64,000 nucleotides of DNA from Nymphaea colorata (GCF_008831285.2 NC_045147.1:18516854-18580853), one strand, 5' to 3'; counted from the stretch's first letter, positions 1-21,815 are shown. Notes: generated from the sequence alone by a model not told the origin. Made by a program: numbers and translations.

Positions 1-2018
1 TAATTGCCAACAAAAGCAAAGCCTCTATCAAAAGAATAAAAAATGTAAATTAAACATATTTAACCTAATTTGGCACTCCCTTTTACCACTACTCAAGCGG
101 AACCTGGCTGATGCCACCTGTTTCTTATCTTGAAGATTTTAAGTTCCGATCTGCTGTGTTGAAAGGAAGACGGTTTAATTTCTTTAGTAATTTCCCCATG
201 AAAAAGGAATTGCTTTCTTCCTTTTGGTTTGAGAGACCACCTACATATGTTTCACATGAAATTTCTAGAAACTGTGTTCCAGAACCACCTTTGGAAGTAC
301 GTGGCTTTTTCATCCCGATCGCATTAACCACAGTACTTCCTTCCTTCTGAAAGAAACTATCTTTGTAGTCAAGGGCATCGATCAGGTTTGCTTGGCCACA
401 AGTCGGGATGTGTGTGTAGGTTGTGTTTAAGTCACATCAAGGGGAGAGGATCATCCAAATGCAAGTTCCTCGAAAAATCTTGGGAAGTTTATCTCAGAGT
501 ATTGCCTTAGAGGTGGATGCAATCCAACTATGTGACAAATAGACCCAAGTCGAATTCTTTAATTAATTTCCAGAACCAGTTGTCTAGCTGTGTGGACCAA
601 AATAGGCCGATCGATCAGTGCGTCGGCTATATAGCAATAGATCATTGTCAGAAACGTTTCTGTTTACACTGTAACTAGGTCGCAATCCAGCTGTGAGAAG
701 TGGTTAGTTCTCTAGGTTAATTGTACCTCAAACCATCAAAACGTGGAGATGATGTTAACGGATGATGGTCTGATTGGTATCAAATACATGTAGTGAAACT
801 CTATAAAAAAATGTATACAAATCACCTGTTTAGTGTTTGTTATGGGGATTCGTTCCTGAGAGCACGAATAATCCCTCAATTAGCTTTCTTTTTAAAAAAA
901 AAAAATAAAGCAAAAGGAGAAAGTGATGCTCTAACGTGTATACCATAGTATCTACTTCCCTATTGATGTAACAAACGATTTCCACACATCGTGAACCACC
1001 GCTAGGTCGACAACGAAATAAATCACACTTAATTGCAAAGATATGAGATTTAGAACCATATCTCATCCCATGTTACTCTAATTAGTAAACGTAGAGCATT
1101 TGCCTGCCTGTGCTAATCATCTCTCATTTAAAGATCTTGGCGAGGAGTCGTCAACCATTCAGGCTCACAGATTGTGCTTACAATTAATGGTGCAATTCAG
1201 AGGTAATCCTTTCCAAATGGTGTAATTAAGCTTGAATATCAGAATGAACTCTGGAAAGAGAAGCTTGCTTTAATCGATGGCTTCTGGCTTCCTAATGGAA
1301 AGGGATGAACTAAGTCCCATAAGGCAATGTTACATGCGTGCGGATGAAGGCCAAGTAACCGTCTGGTTTGATCAGGGAATAACTGCATGGAGGCCATGCA
1401 TGCAACAAAATGTATCAACAAAAGGGCGAGATAGAGAAACTTTCATCTTGTTAAGCGCCGAGGAGATGACTTTTCAAAGTATTCCGTGGAGAAGCCCAAT
1501 GATGATTTGAACAAGATGAAACAAGCAGCCTTGGCTGTATTCTTTCCTCAAGAAAGTTTCAAGCTTAAAGCAGGGGCCTGGAAGGAGAGGTTTAACTTTA
1601 AACCTAAATATGAAATTCATGTTGACGTTTAGACCTTTCAAAGAGACGTATTTAAGATTAATGGTTTGTGACATGGACGAGATAGCACGGCTCTAAAATC
1701 TGCCAAGCACATGCAGCCGCCCTGTCCTACAATTTCCTTCATTTAATTTTTGTTTTCTGCGGATTCATTTCATCCTCCTGGTTGCTGAATAATCTTCGAA
1801 CAGAAAGTACTAGAGAACTAAGTCGGTTAAAAAAGAAAGAAAAAGCGGAGGGGAAGGGGGGAGACGAGAGAGAGCCTTTTCTGTATAATCAATGGAGACA
1901 AGTACTCACTTGGATACAACGCTGCCATTGATGGTCTTCCCTATTGGTTTGGACCAAGACTGCCCCACTTAGTAAATGCTTTCACCATCAAGCTCAGCTT
2001 TTTGCAGATACCTATTCT
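1..2018. other. Left flank without a recognisable gene
   Basis: Only short open frames occur here and none resembles a known family. The sequence is moderately AT-rich with a few homopolymer runs. The last few hundred bases presumably contain the distal promoter of the first peroxidase gene. No repeat shared with the rest of the window was recognised by eye. Confidence 0.5.
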
Positions 2019-2028
2019 GTATATATAC
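2019..2028 (+). promoter_or_regulatory. TATA box of peroxidase gene A
   Basis: The motif GTATATATAC lies about 90 bp upstream of the ATG at 2119. That is a normal TATA-to-start distance for a plant gene with a short leader. It is not the TATAAAAT form used by the other peroxidase genes in the window. Confidence 0.5.
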
Positions 2029-2118
2029 CAGCGTCACCTTTATTCTTCATGTCCTCCTCCACGCCTTGGTTTCCTTCCTTTCTCATATTGAGGTTGGCTC
2101 AAGAGCCAGCGCACCGCC

Positions 2119-5839
<3,721 letters not shown>

Positions 5840-5931
5840 GAGACAGAGTACATCAACTTATGCGACTCTGTGAGCAGTTTGTAACATTATTCCCATATAT
5901 ATGTATCTCCTTACGCTATGCCATCGTAATC

Positions 5932-5937
5932 AATAAA
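5932..5937 (+). terminator. Poly(A) signal of gene A
   Basis: AATAAA lies 93 bp after the stop codon of gene A, in an otherwise AT-rich 3' region. Confidence 0.55.
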
Positions 5938-6346
5938 GATTTGGTTGAAGGAACTGATAAGTCTCAAGCCAGACCAAAAAGAAAGAGAATTCAAAACGAT
6001 GCGAAGCAATAGAATGTTTAATCGCCCCTAGACAAGAGAATGCCTAAGCAACGGATGCTACATGTTGTGTTCGAAGCACAATTTCTTCATGAGAACACCT
6101 TCATGCTCTAATTTTGTGCTCCGGTTGAGTTTAATGACCGCAGATCTCATATCTGCGGCGATCTTAATCTGACATTCGTGGGATCGGATCTCAAGTCCAT
6201 GAGTTTTATTGGTACTTCATGGATTTGAGATCCCTGGTAAGAATGGATGTTAAAGTCCATAATTTGATGAAATTGTGGATTTCAAATCCTCTCAAATCTG
6301 AGACCCATAAAAAATCAAATGCAACTTAGGGGAACCTTGTCATAAG

Positions 6347-6389
<43 letters not shown>

Positions 6390-7859
6390 CAAATTTTCTA
6401 ACATGCCCCAAAACCCCCTTATCATAAAAAACAAAAACAGGACCTATTAAAATTAATTATTATCATTTTTTTTTTTACAATCTAACCTTATAGATATAAT
6501 CTTAAGAGTGATTTGATGAGAAACATAGATTAAGTTAGTCTTTTTCTTACTTAAGTAATGCTTTTCTTAATAGTACAAAAATGAACTGCTCTTATAACAT
6601 CAAAATTTTGACAGCATAAAGACCAATTACTTTTATAAAAATGACTTAAGGTAAACAATGATTTATATTAAATTAGTGTATATAAACACATTAAAAGCTT
6701 CGCATTCTGTTTAAAACTTTTGTTAACATGAATGTAAGAGGTTTGACTTTATCCTTTACCCAAGTGGTCTGGTATCTACCAGTCGCTCGCTCACACACAC
6801 ACCTCATGATGCATTGGTGAGCTGTAAATGGCCGGAGGAATTCTTCATCCAAACTGAAGACGGAAAAATCTATGGATCCCAAGTGTGTGTCTGTGTATAT
6901 GATTTGAACTTAGCTATCTACCGAAGATAACATACATGTATCTTCTAACATTTGAAATTTTCATGGTTACAAGTTCGTCCCCACATCTTTGTGCAGTTAA
7001 TTAACTCTCTCGTTTTGTCAATATGAGAAGACCTTTTCCATTTCAATCTACGGTTGAGAATATTTGTTCATTTATACGTGGGGCCTGACCAGCAATTAAT
7101 CTACTTTTACCAGTCACTGGACAATGACCTCTAACGACTACTTTTATTGAGCACCATGCTATCTTTTCCTTGCTAGCTAAGTTGAGGAGACTAGGTTTGT
7201 CGTGCTCTGTTTTGGTTTCGGAACACGAGAAGATCAACATTATGCGATCGATGAGACTTGATCACGTGCGCTCTCTGGGGATAAGTCTAGACTCTCGCTT
7301 TCAGAGCTTTAGGTACATGCTTCGATTTACAAAGCCATAGTCTAATGCCTTCCCCTGTTGATAGAATTTTACCAGAAACAAAAGTTTAGGGGAAGCAGCA
7401 TTAATTGGAATTTCGTTTTCATGGTCATGTGCACTTGGAAATCCAAACTGTGTCCCTTTCGGGAGCGTGTGGTGCTTGTTGATCACGGCCCCAACACTTC
7501 ACGTACTCGGCACGTTGCTCCATGAACAGGTCAAAATAGAAACATAAGTTTTCTTATATATATATATATATAGCTGGGGGCTACTTTTGATCTAAACGAG
7601 GGTATTTTTGTCATTTCGAGCACCCAAACATTCACTAATCGAACATGTAACCAGCTTCGCTATTTCTGTGATTAATGCATAGTTCTAATGTCCAATTCAG
7701 GAGAGATCCCAAGGTGTATACGTAAAGTGGTGGATCTTGGGTTTCATACAGGTGAATTGTAGTTCAATATAATTAAGTGGGTATCACTTTTTTGCAGAAA
7801 AAGAACTATAACATACAAGGTGAAATTGGAGAGACATGCTTATGGGTTTTTACCTCCGA
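5938..7859. other. Spacer between gene A and its pseudogene copy
   Basis: No gene is recognisable. The stretch holds a (TA)n tract at about 6349-6386 and a shorter one near 7555-7572. The open frames present are short and without family features. Confidence 0.5.
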
Positions 7860-8160
7860 CCAGGTGCTCTACGATGGGAGTTCCTCCCATTCCACCGTCA
7901 CCTGCTTCGCCGACAGCCGGAACAAGTTGTTCAAGGAATTTGGGGTCTCCATGATCAACATGGATCGCATCCAGCAGCTGCAGGAACCACGCTGGAGGTG
8001 AGACGCAACTTCGGGAAGCCCAATTCCATGGTGTGATCAGAGTTGGAGTCCATCAACATAATTGTCTGGCTCAGTTTGTTCTTACACGTTTACGTATCTG
8101 CCTTTGCTATGCCATCGTAGATGTGGCTGAAAGACCCCAGCTGATAAGTCTCGAGCCACC
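7860..8160 (+). pseudogene. Exon-4 fragment of gene A (truncated peroxidase)
   Basis: The stretch 7860-8036 aligns by eye with the second half of gene A exon 4 (from about 5663 to the stop). It keeps the equivalents of the VLYNGGSAD, FKEFGISMI and C-terminal segments. One base is missing in the CAGCAGCTGCAGGAACC stretch, which shifts the frame before the C-terminus. The likeness continues through the 3' UTR, including GCTATGCCATCGTA and TGATAAGTCTC, to about 8160. Exons 1-3 and the haem-binding motifs are absent, so this cannot make a peroxidase. Confidence 0.88.
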
Positions 8161-11100
8161 ACAACGGATGGGCCTGCTACCAAACACAGCCTCGGGGAAA
8201 GCAGCTCATCGATCTATACGCTGAAGCCTTGAAGGGTGAAAATCAGAATTCTCCCTCGGGCTTCACGGGGTTCTCCACCTTTATACGAACACGTATGGGC
8301 TAGGACGTTTGGTTTGATGTCCGTGTTACAGTGGAGATACTTAAATACACTAGAAATACGACTGCCCTTTTCTGACGTTATCAGTATAGAAAAGCAGACC
8401 TCCTCCTCCTACTGTACTGTGAGCTTCAGACGCAGAGTCTCGCTCCCTAGTATTTGCCTTCAAAATACAGTATAAGAGAAAAAAAGTACTTGTAAACTAT
8501 ACCAGGACGTACTGTATCTCGCCTCACTTGGTTCGCATACCAGTCGTTTTCCCTGGTTAATTCTACCACTCCCTCGTTGTCTACCTATTGATGTCAACTG
8601 TATTTATCACAGTTGACTTCATATATATGTCATTTGGTTTTGGGTATTATCTCTGTGGATTCAAGATGGCCGCTCGCACCTGTAAGCATTTTTATATCAC
8701 TATTCTTAATTGTTTGCTTTATGAAAAATAACATATATTGTTAAAATGTCAGGAACAAGGACGTCTGAGTAAAATTTACCTTCACTCCGCACCTTTTCCT
8801 CTTAGTTGTCTAATTGTAGAAGGGAGTGTAGAAGGGAGTGCCCTTGGTGGGTGATGAGGGCCGATTGTTAGTTTGATTTTTATATAATTTATTTTCTTAA
8901 ACTGCAAAAGGTATGTGCACAATATTTAGCAGTTTTGACCCGAAGAACAAAAAAGAAGAAAAGATGTTCGAGGTATCTTTCATACGAGTCATTCTTGTCA
9001 AATACTTTATTCATTTCTAACTTTTGGCTTCGTTTACCTCTACCGGACCATGTTTCTTTTTCAAAATCTTTTTCTTTTTGTGTGTCCATGCTACGGGGGC
9101 CAAATCGACGTGCCTGGTATTTGAAACCGAAAAAATAAAAAATAAAATAAAATAAGGTCGGGTGGTCGGTCTCTTTCAACGTGTGGAACTATGTGTCGGC
9201 CGGTGCCAATGCAAGCACATCTAAAATGACATTGCAGAGGAGCTGAGCCCCTATTCCGCCACATGCAATACCTAGAAACCAGGGTCAGTGACTGAAGTGC
9301 CTCTCATAAAAGATGCAGGCTCTTTCACGGTATACTTTCCATCTTATCCTCACTCAGCGGCATTGAGATTTTGATATCTTCTAATTCCTGCCATGTGCCC
9401 TTTGTGGAGAAAAATATATATATCGCTCTTTGTGCGGAGGTCGAGTAGTCGATCGCCTCTCAACCTTATCTTCAACCAATGGCATTGGAATTTTGATATT
9501 TTGTAAATCCTGTCGTCTGCAGAATGAATTTTAGCCGTACCCATTTTCTCATTTTGTTTTCAAATTTACCACCAAATGAATCTTGTTTAAAAGCTTTTCA
9601 CGACGATTAATCTCTTCACCAGAAAGAACGTGATTCAAACCGTCAATAATAATTCATCCTTCTAACGTCACCAGCATTACTAGAGGCGTGATCGATAGTA
9701 AAAAAATTTCAACTCTTCCTTCCTTTTTCTCATAGAGAAAACGAAAAACAAAGGAGCGGTGACATTGTCCTCAGGCAAAAATATACCATGCCTGGAAGGC
9801 TAGATTACAGGAACTTGACTCCATTCAAGTGAACACAACACCAGAAAAGGAAAAATCCCAGTCATGAGATAGGCTTCAAAGAAGACAGCGACAGTACGAA
9901 AACAGTATCCATGTATAAATACGGGTGTTATTGCTTGGAAAAAACTTGCAAAAAGTATTTATATCACTGCCGGGTAATTAAGGCGGGAGTCTGAAGCTGG
10001 AAGACAGAATGAAGCTCGGAATATGCGGTATGACCGAGCATTCTGGGGACCCTCTTCTATCACATCAATATCAGTAAGCAGTGAACCATCTGCACCCGTC
10101 GCTGTGTGGTGAGAGGGACTGGATCCTAACTCGTACATCAATTATTCATCTGCACTACTTTGTTACGCAAACGAACAAATCTCCATTCATCACTGCCAGG
10201 CGGCCATGATATGTATCCAAGCTCCCCACATCCAAATTAAACTTGAGCCGATCACTATCAGAATCCGGATTCACCCGTATGAGGTTTCATCGTAGCACCA
10301 AAGGACCCATATACAGTCATGTCAATTGTCATCCAGAGTGTTTTTTCATAAATTGAGCACATCCTAGGTGTGAGTTACTGAGCTATTGCCTTGCCCACAC
10401 GGACATGAAAAAACTTTTTTATTTTTTATTGATAATTTTGAATAACTTTTCTCATTTATATATTGCTGTCCTATAAACTGCACTTTTTTGCTGATGACAG
10501 CAAACTAACTAGGAGCCCATGATTCACTAGCCGTCAATTAAAAAACCAATTTTGGTGCAACATAATGATCCCTTCTCCTTTTCGCTGGAACAAGTCCAGC
10601 AAAATTTTTCAACGTGAACAAACATGAGAGGCAATTGCACACTTTCACGTCTTTCCCATTCTCTTAGAGGTTCTCTTTACATCTTCATAGGTTGCTACAA
10701 AAGACGGAGGCAGGAAAAAAACAAATAAAAACGAAGATCTTGTCTTTCATAGCTGGAGTCAAAAGGTTAGCCCCTGAACAGCAAAAGGTTTTATTTCGTG
10801 AATGCGCCGGTCGGTATTATCTGCTGTGATTGGAATGCAGTTTTATGACTCGTGAATCCAAATCTGAGTCCTTGATTCGATGGGTGCACATAAGTGCTCA
10901 AGGCGTTTTATTTCCGGGGCATCTAACAATATTATATTTTCAATGGTCAGTCATATTTTATGCCTGTTGTACATGGATTTGGTTTTAGAAATCTATCTTC
11001 CGAGAACAACAAAAATTTGGGGAGATCCAATTACGCTGGATTTGCAGGTAAAGGGTGCAGGGCATCCAAATGGTGTGCGTTCCCAGTCAGAACCTTTAAC

Positions 11101-12350
11101 TTTGGGGTCATCAGCTAAGGATTGGATCTGAACGTGTACTTAACTTGAATGACTTAACATTCTCTCTTCAAAGTTTGCCAAAACAATAAACTTTTCCGGC
11201 TGAAACAATTCGAACGGCAGCCTGCTAGGCGGTCGTCGATCTGCAAGGCTGGGCAGAGGCTGATAAAACATTCGTACGTCTCTGAGGCAACAGAACATTG
11301 AAAAGTAATAAAGTTTCGTTGCAGCTGGCAGACGATACGGCCGGCCCCGCAGCACCCGTCATTGCCCGGCATATGGCTCGAGACAATCTGGCAGGGGCGC
11401 AAGAATGCAGACAACAAAAAGTGACACTGAAAACACCTTTCTTGGCCCGTTGGCTGTGTCCGCCATCAACTGACAGCCTGACAATTGGAAAACCAGATCG
11501 GTGTATGAAGAATTAAAAAAGAGCAAAGGGATTTACACGCACCAGCAATGCTTAGAAGAAGTAACTAATGACAATTTGATGCGAACTAATAAAAGTACAG
11601 AGTGAGTCTAAGTAGAAAAAACCTCATGTAATGAAACACAAGTAGGAAAGCCAAATTTTTTTCTTCAACATGAGAAAAGATAAGTACTCAAGCAAGAGAA
11701 TAGCAAGGGTACGTAAGATTTGAAGTTGGGTTTCCAATTTGACACCACTGATGTTCTTTTGTTTTATTTTCTCAATGGTGACAAGGTTACTGTGAAATGA
11801 AATCTACTGAGAAAGGAGTTTCTGCTTAGCTAGCGAACTGGCAGTACAGTAGATCCTGGTGTTGCAACAAGTGAGAAACTTAAATTAGAAGAATCTTCGA
11901 AAGAAGCAAAAACCTTTAATTGGTACCAACACATCCTGCATTCATGGAATTAACAAGAGAAAGCGGCTCCGGCGTAGCTAAAGAAAGCAGCTCACACTAG
12001 TAAAAAAACAGGACATTGCCAAATAATTTTACTACATCATGAAATCTTCAGAGATTTGTGCTTTAGAAGTGGCCGCATTGTTGGCACAAAAAGGATGATC
12101 TTCATTTACTTGTTCACAGTACGCTTAGAACGATCTCTCTCTCTCTCTCTCTCCCGGTACACATTGAAAGGAAAAGCCAAAGAGCAAGGTGAAATTAAAA
12201 AGGCAAATGTCGACCCGCCCTCTACGTTCCAAATTTGTGCAGGAGGCCTTGGCAACTCTAGGACCACAGCAGGACTTTGTTTGGATGTGTGAATGGCCAT
12301 GCGGGTAGCCATCGTGCATCAGTCTGCTGCACATGGCCGCTCTATCTGTC
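8161..12350. other. 4.2-kb spacer between the gene A fragment and gene B
   Basis: No coding gene is recognisable. A loose tandem repeat of about 115 bp lies at 9350-9512; both copies carry a GGCATTG..ATTTTGATAT core. A (CT)n run sits near 12135-12153. The region shows neither the D nor the R blocks that mark the spacers after gene C. Confidence 0.45.
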
Positions 12351-12352
12351 CT

Positions 12353-12360
12353 CTATAAAA
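12353..12360 (+). promoter_or_regulatory. TATA box of peroxidase gene B
   Basis: CTATAAAA followed by TCTC lies 46-53 bp before the ATG at 12406. The same TATAAAATCTC context precedes genes C, D and F. Confidence 0.7.
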
Positions 12361-12405
12361 TCTCGCAACACCCCTCACCAATTGAGCACATCCAACTACC
12401 TAGAA

Positions 12406-15147
<2,742 letters not shown>

Positions 15148-15293
15148 ATTTGAGATTTGAGGCTCGATTTCCGTGCTTCTCCGAGCGGATCACTTGCTTG
15201 GTTTGCTTAGATTTTGCCTTGATGGGATTCAGAAACAAGTTCTGCTATAACTTACCTTAATGCACATTGTATTTGAGCGTGATTTCTTTGTTG

Positions 15294-15299
15294 AATAAA
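15294..15299 (+). terminator. Poly(A) signal of gene B
   Basis: AATAAA lies about 147 bp after the stop codon of gene B. A comparable TGAATAAA occurs at the same place after gene C. Confidence 0.55.
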
Positions 15300-17440
15300 C
15301 AGGTGCATTTGTCAAATTTTCATCTTTATATAATGGCACGTAACATTTTATTTTTAATTTTTTTTTTTGAATTGAGAACTAATTAAATTATCTTAAAAAT
15401 GGAAACTTATAATAGACCTTTATGCATTGATTTTAGTTAGCTGAGTGCCAATTCTCCCCGCTCAAGAACACAAGTTTGATTTAATATTTTAGAACTCAGT
15501 TGCATGTTTCTATGGGATATCATACCATGTATGCAGGAATGCTATCAGTGTCCCAACCAAGTGTCACTAACAATCGGTTCTTGCAATGATCAATTTGACA
15601 GTTGGCTTGAATCGGAATCTGAATCGAGTGTGAATTGGCAGAAAATTAGATTATATACGTTTCTATAAGTAAAAAAATAAAAAATAAAATAAATTTTAAA
15701 AATTAAAATAAAAATAATAGATAAAGAGTGCGAAACATGGCAGCTCCGATTCGCTCAGTAAATCTAATCCAGATGCTGCCGACTGGATTCAGACAAGGTG
15801 ATTCAAGCTGACTATAGTCCGACAGATTTCGATCAACATTAGCCTGAAGCTTGATACCGGAAAACATGATACCTCAGAGCTTTTCTATTTTCTTCCCAGT
15901 TCCAAGTTTTTTAAAAGTTAGAATATTATATATGCAATAATAGCAGTTGTTATTTGCCGGATTGGCTGTTATATGCCAAAACAAATAGAATGGTATTCTG
16001 GAATAATGTATGCAGTAACTAGTGTAAAAGTTTCCTTTCTTCGACAATACCATATATATATTTTGAATCCAATTGTTTGCATGATTTGATTATAATATAC
16101 GAACTGGACCAGCCAATTATGAGAAACTAGGCGGCTAAACCATATATATATATATAGAATCCAATTGTTTGCATGATTTGATTATAATATACGAACTGGA
16201 CCCGCCAATTATGAGAAACTAGGCGGCTATACCGTCTTTGGCCAGGCAGCTTTAAAATGTGATGAGTATTCGTACATGAATGAATCAGCAAAGCTTTGGG
16301 AAAAAAAAATCATGTGCCTTTGTTTTTGACCGACTCCAGGACCCGCCAGCAATAACCGTTTGAGGGTTAAATAATGGCAATGGACAAGTTAGTGGCCTGA
16401 GAATTCAAAATCTTCCACACAAAAGGAAAATTTTAACATTTGATTAAAAAAAAATCGGATCATGTTCCGATTTACAGATGACATTCCATTAGATTTGGAG
16501 CGGATTTGGTTAAAAGTCAGATGCAAATTTCTTAACATATCATGTTGTATAGATTCAATTTAAAAGTCGGATGCGAATTTCAATGTGAATTCAAAAATGG
16601 AATTTAGTTATGAAGTTGAATATGGTGTAAACCTTTTTTCGTTCTTATTTGAATCTGAATATGAACATCCAAAAAAGCACATCTCCTTAACCATATCTCA
16701 AATCCCGTTCATCGATATCCCTACTAACACACTTATGAATCATGAGATACATGTAACCTTTTTTAGTTATAGTAGAGTACATAATGATTATATGAAATTA
16801 TGGGAAGAGTTACACTACTATAGTGGGGCCTTCCCTATTTTTGTCCAAATAATACTATAGTGGGGTACCCTACCACATGGCTGTGTTCGGCACAGAACCA
16901 CTGTAAAATATAAAAAATGAAGCTGAAAACTTGAATGACTTCCATAGGTAGTGGCCATGGTGAACCTGAATAAAACAACTTCTCAAGAAAAAAAATATTT
17001 AATTTAATCAGTAGCCAGAGTAATCTGCCAACACATTCTGCAATCAAGAAACAGGGGAAAGAGGATTTGAGCAAAATGCAAAGAATGCAGCTCATGTCCA
17101 AACAGGACCCGTGTTCTTTGTGTTTTGGGAACACTGTTAATTTATTTCATTTATTAGTTCCCTGCAGACAGTACATTCATATGAATCTCTTTCTCTTTCA
17201 CAGAAAGAAGAGGCACTCGACCAGGTGAAACTAAAACAAAATTGACGATGCCAAATTGAAATGGAGCACTAGATCTCGACCTCCCTCTATATTCCAAAAT
17301 TCAGTAGGGCGCGGTTTGGCGTTTTCTATGCTCATAAAACGATCTCATCTTCAGGCTGAGAATTATTGGATGACAACCGCGTTTGTTTGGGTGCTCAAAC
17401 GACAAATCATGAATCCTCTGCTGATAGTCGATTTTTCCTC
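15300..17440. other. Spacer between genes B and C
   Basis: No gene is recognisable. The stretch contains a local duplication (listed separately) and degenerate AT-rich sequence with scattered GAATCTGAAT-like words near 15606-15650 and 16500-16680. Similar words recur near 4.3-4.6, 20.5, 34.0 and 47.5 kb and may be remains of one dispersed repeat family. Confidence 0.45.
16049..16232. repeat. Tandem duplication of about 90 bp
   Basis: Two adjacent copies (about 16049-16138 and 16139-16232) share GAATCCAATTGTTTGC and GAAACTAGGCGGCTA almost without change. They differ mainly in the length of the TA run at their start and one A/C difference in GGACCAGCC versus GGACCCGCC. The near identity points to a recent event. 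Confidence 0.9.
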
Positions 17441-17448
17441 TATAAAAT
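17441..17448 (+). promoter_or_regulatory. TATA box of peroxidase gene C
   Basis: TATAAAAT followed by CTCAG lies 73 bp before the ATG at 17514, in the same context as in genes B, D and F. Confidence 0.7.
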
Positions 17449-17513
17449 CTCAGCGGACACTCCACCAGTTGAGCATACAGAGAATTCTTTCTCGTCTCGC
17501 TTTACACCCAACA

Positions 17514-19515
<2,002 letters not shown>

Positions 19516-19697
19516 TTTCGGATTTGAAGTTTGATTTCATGTATGCTGCCTATGTTGCCGACCGAACTTGTTTTTTAATTTACTTGTAGAAGAATGAAGA
19601 ATGGAGCTTAGAAAATGCTCTCGCTAGTGATGGCCGTGGACGTTAATCCTCGATCGCATCCAGAAACAAGTGTTCCGGTGAACCGATCGGCTTACTG

Positions 19698-19703
19698 AAT
19701 AAA
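19698..19703 (+). terminator. Poly(A) signal of gene C
   Basis: AATAAA within ACTGAATAAAGAGGCAC lies about 180 bp after the stop codon. Confidence 0.5.
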
Positions 19704-20099
19704 GAGGCACGTTTAACAAACCTTTACGAGGGGGCTTCTTTAATTTTTCGTTTTTGTCCGAAGGAACTAATCTGTATAAAGTGGGATTAGAAGAAGTTCA
19801 CATGCAACGTGAAATTCAATCTTGGTTAATACGAGCACTTTTTTTGTCTTACGACAAACAGGGGGCAACAGAAAAAAATCTTCTCCTCGAAAGAAAGTTA
19901 CAAGAGAAAAGCAAAGCAAATGGCAGTCTGTCATTTGTATTGTTCTTAGACATACGTAGAAGGGAACAAGCCTAGTGACGCACAAATTTTCCACAAAAAT
20001 GTAGCCTTGTCCCACCATATCCCTTGGCGTTTTAGAGTAGGCCTCTTCATCCATAGGAACCGAAAAAGACTAGTGAGGGAGTGAGAGAAGATGCCCGAG

Positions 20100-20288
20100 G
20101 AGACGAAACTCTCTTCTTTTATCTTTGCTTTTACAGTTTAGAGCTGCATTAGAACCTAGGTAGGAGACGAAACTCACTTTTTTACCTTGCTTTTACAGTT
20201 TAGAGCTGCATTAGAACCTAGTTAAGAGACGAAACTCACTTCTTTTACCTTGCTTTTACAGTTTAGAACTGCATTAAAACCTAAGTGG
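20100..20288. repeat. Three tandem copies of a 62-64 bp unit
   Basis: The units start with GAGACGAAACTC at 20100, 20164 and 20226. Each contains TTGCTTTTACAGTTTAGA and GCATTA.AACCTA. They differ by a few substitutions. The spacing is continuous without unique spacers, so this is a minisatellite and not a CRISPR array. A separate 21-22 bp doublet with AATAGGAGTCTTAACCAT follows near 20412-20451. Confidence 0.92.
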
Positions 20289-20989
20289 GAGCCAGTGTAC
20301 CCGTCAACTAGGGAGGGAGAGAGGGGATTTATGAGAGAGTGAGATGCAACCAAGGAATGATGTTTCCTCATGTCCCTAGGGTTCCTCTAGGAATGTCAGC
20401 TGATCAGATTCGAATAGGAGTCTTAACCATAGAATAGGAGTCTTAACCATATCTGTTTTTTCAAATATTCACATATTCTGATTTGAATTTGAATTCAAAT
20501 ACAAATGAACAAAAGTCGTATTCGAATCCAACATCAGAATTTAGAATCCGTATTGAGCCGAATTTGACTTTTAAATTCACATTCAAATTCTGATGTGGCT
20601 GCAAAAAGATTTTCAAATAATCAAACAAAAAGCTGATGCTTGACAATTCCTCTGAAAACTACAAGGCAAGTTAAAAGCCAAAGGTCCCCTTCCATCTAGA
20701 TATGGTTAATGCACAAGAGTGAAGTCCAAGACCATTGGATGTTGATCAGCTTGCCTTCATCTTAGTCATCATGATGAAGAAATATATATGGATCAATCTA
20801 GTGGTTTTAAACATTGAAAACCATCAGTGCCAAAATAATGGTAGAATGAATTGCAAGAGTTGATTTCCATCAAGACCGGCCATGTCCACTGACCTGGATA
20901 TGATCAGGATATTTTTAGTTAAGTATATGGAACTTTTTTGTTTCAAGACTGTGATAACCCTCGTTAAGATAGTTTCAATCCCTAGTTAA

Positions 20990-21815
20990 GATAGTTTCAA
21001 TGCAAAAAAGAAACGCTCAAACGGATAAATTTTCACTTCCTCCCGACATGCTTGTGGCTTAGCTAGAGAACTCTTACGGGTAATTCTCAGCTAAAGTGAG
21101 ACATTAATCTGGGAAACCAGCAAAGCGACGCTGATGTTAGAATTATATCCAAGAAGCATACTCTTAATTGAAAATGATATTTCATAGCCTAGACCTTTGG
21201 GTTCCTAATCATTACGAAAAGACTTGTTTAAGCCATCCTCTCTCTTACTTAAATAGAGTCTTTGTTTTCTTTTGCCACCAAAATGGATCCCAATTTTGTT
21301 TTCTTACAAAATGAATCAAGCTTAAACACACTTGTATGGCAAACGTTGAAAAGAAAGGTTCATAAAGTTGTTGAATTAGGTGACAACAAAAGTGTCACAT
21401 TTTTAAAACATAAAGATTTAGATATGGCGAATCCCAACCTGCCCCATAGATAGCTTCCATGCACAATAAAAAAAAAGACTCTGAAAAATGTACAAAACTC
21501 TCTCTCTGTCTTTTCGATATAGTTATTCGTCAATATACGATCACTACATTGCAAAGGGCACATGCTGCCGAACCATATTATCTCATCTCAATTAATTGGT
21601 TTTCAAAAGATACACAATCGTCCAACTAAGACTCGAAAAAAATAAAAGGGAAAAATCTTATACAGCGAGAGTGGGACCCCGTGAAGATGGGCTTCCCCGT
21701 GGAGGGAGGGACCATGGCTGTTGGGAAGATTGGCATTCCTGTCGATGTCCAAATGATTTTAGGCCTAAATCCACTTTCACACTGGAGACAAGTTTTCCCA
21801 GCCACATGGTGATAG
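20990..21815. repeat. Spacer block R, copy 1 (after gene C)
   Basis: This block recurs in the spacers after genes D, E and F and near 47.9 kb. Shared landmarks in order are AGAGAACTCT.ACGGGTAATT, AGAATTATATCCAAGAAGC, GGTTCCTAATCATTAC, AAAATGGATCCCAATTTTGT, CACTAC..TGCAAAG..CACAT, TTTTCAAAAGAT.CACAA and the final TTTTAGGCC..AAT. The copies are diverged and carry different indels. No long reading frame is conserved between them, so it is probably non-coding spacer carried along with the peroxidase duplications. Confidence 0.75.

Noticed and set aside
17256-17513. N-terminal extension of peroxidase gene C from an upstream ATG
   Set aside because: The TATA box at 17441 lies inside the extension, and a proper signal peptide starts at 17514. 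The same reasoning excludes 12277 for gene B.
20100-20288. CRISPR-like array
   Set aside because: The units are contiguous with no unique spacers, and this is a plant nuclear genome. It is a minisatellite.
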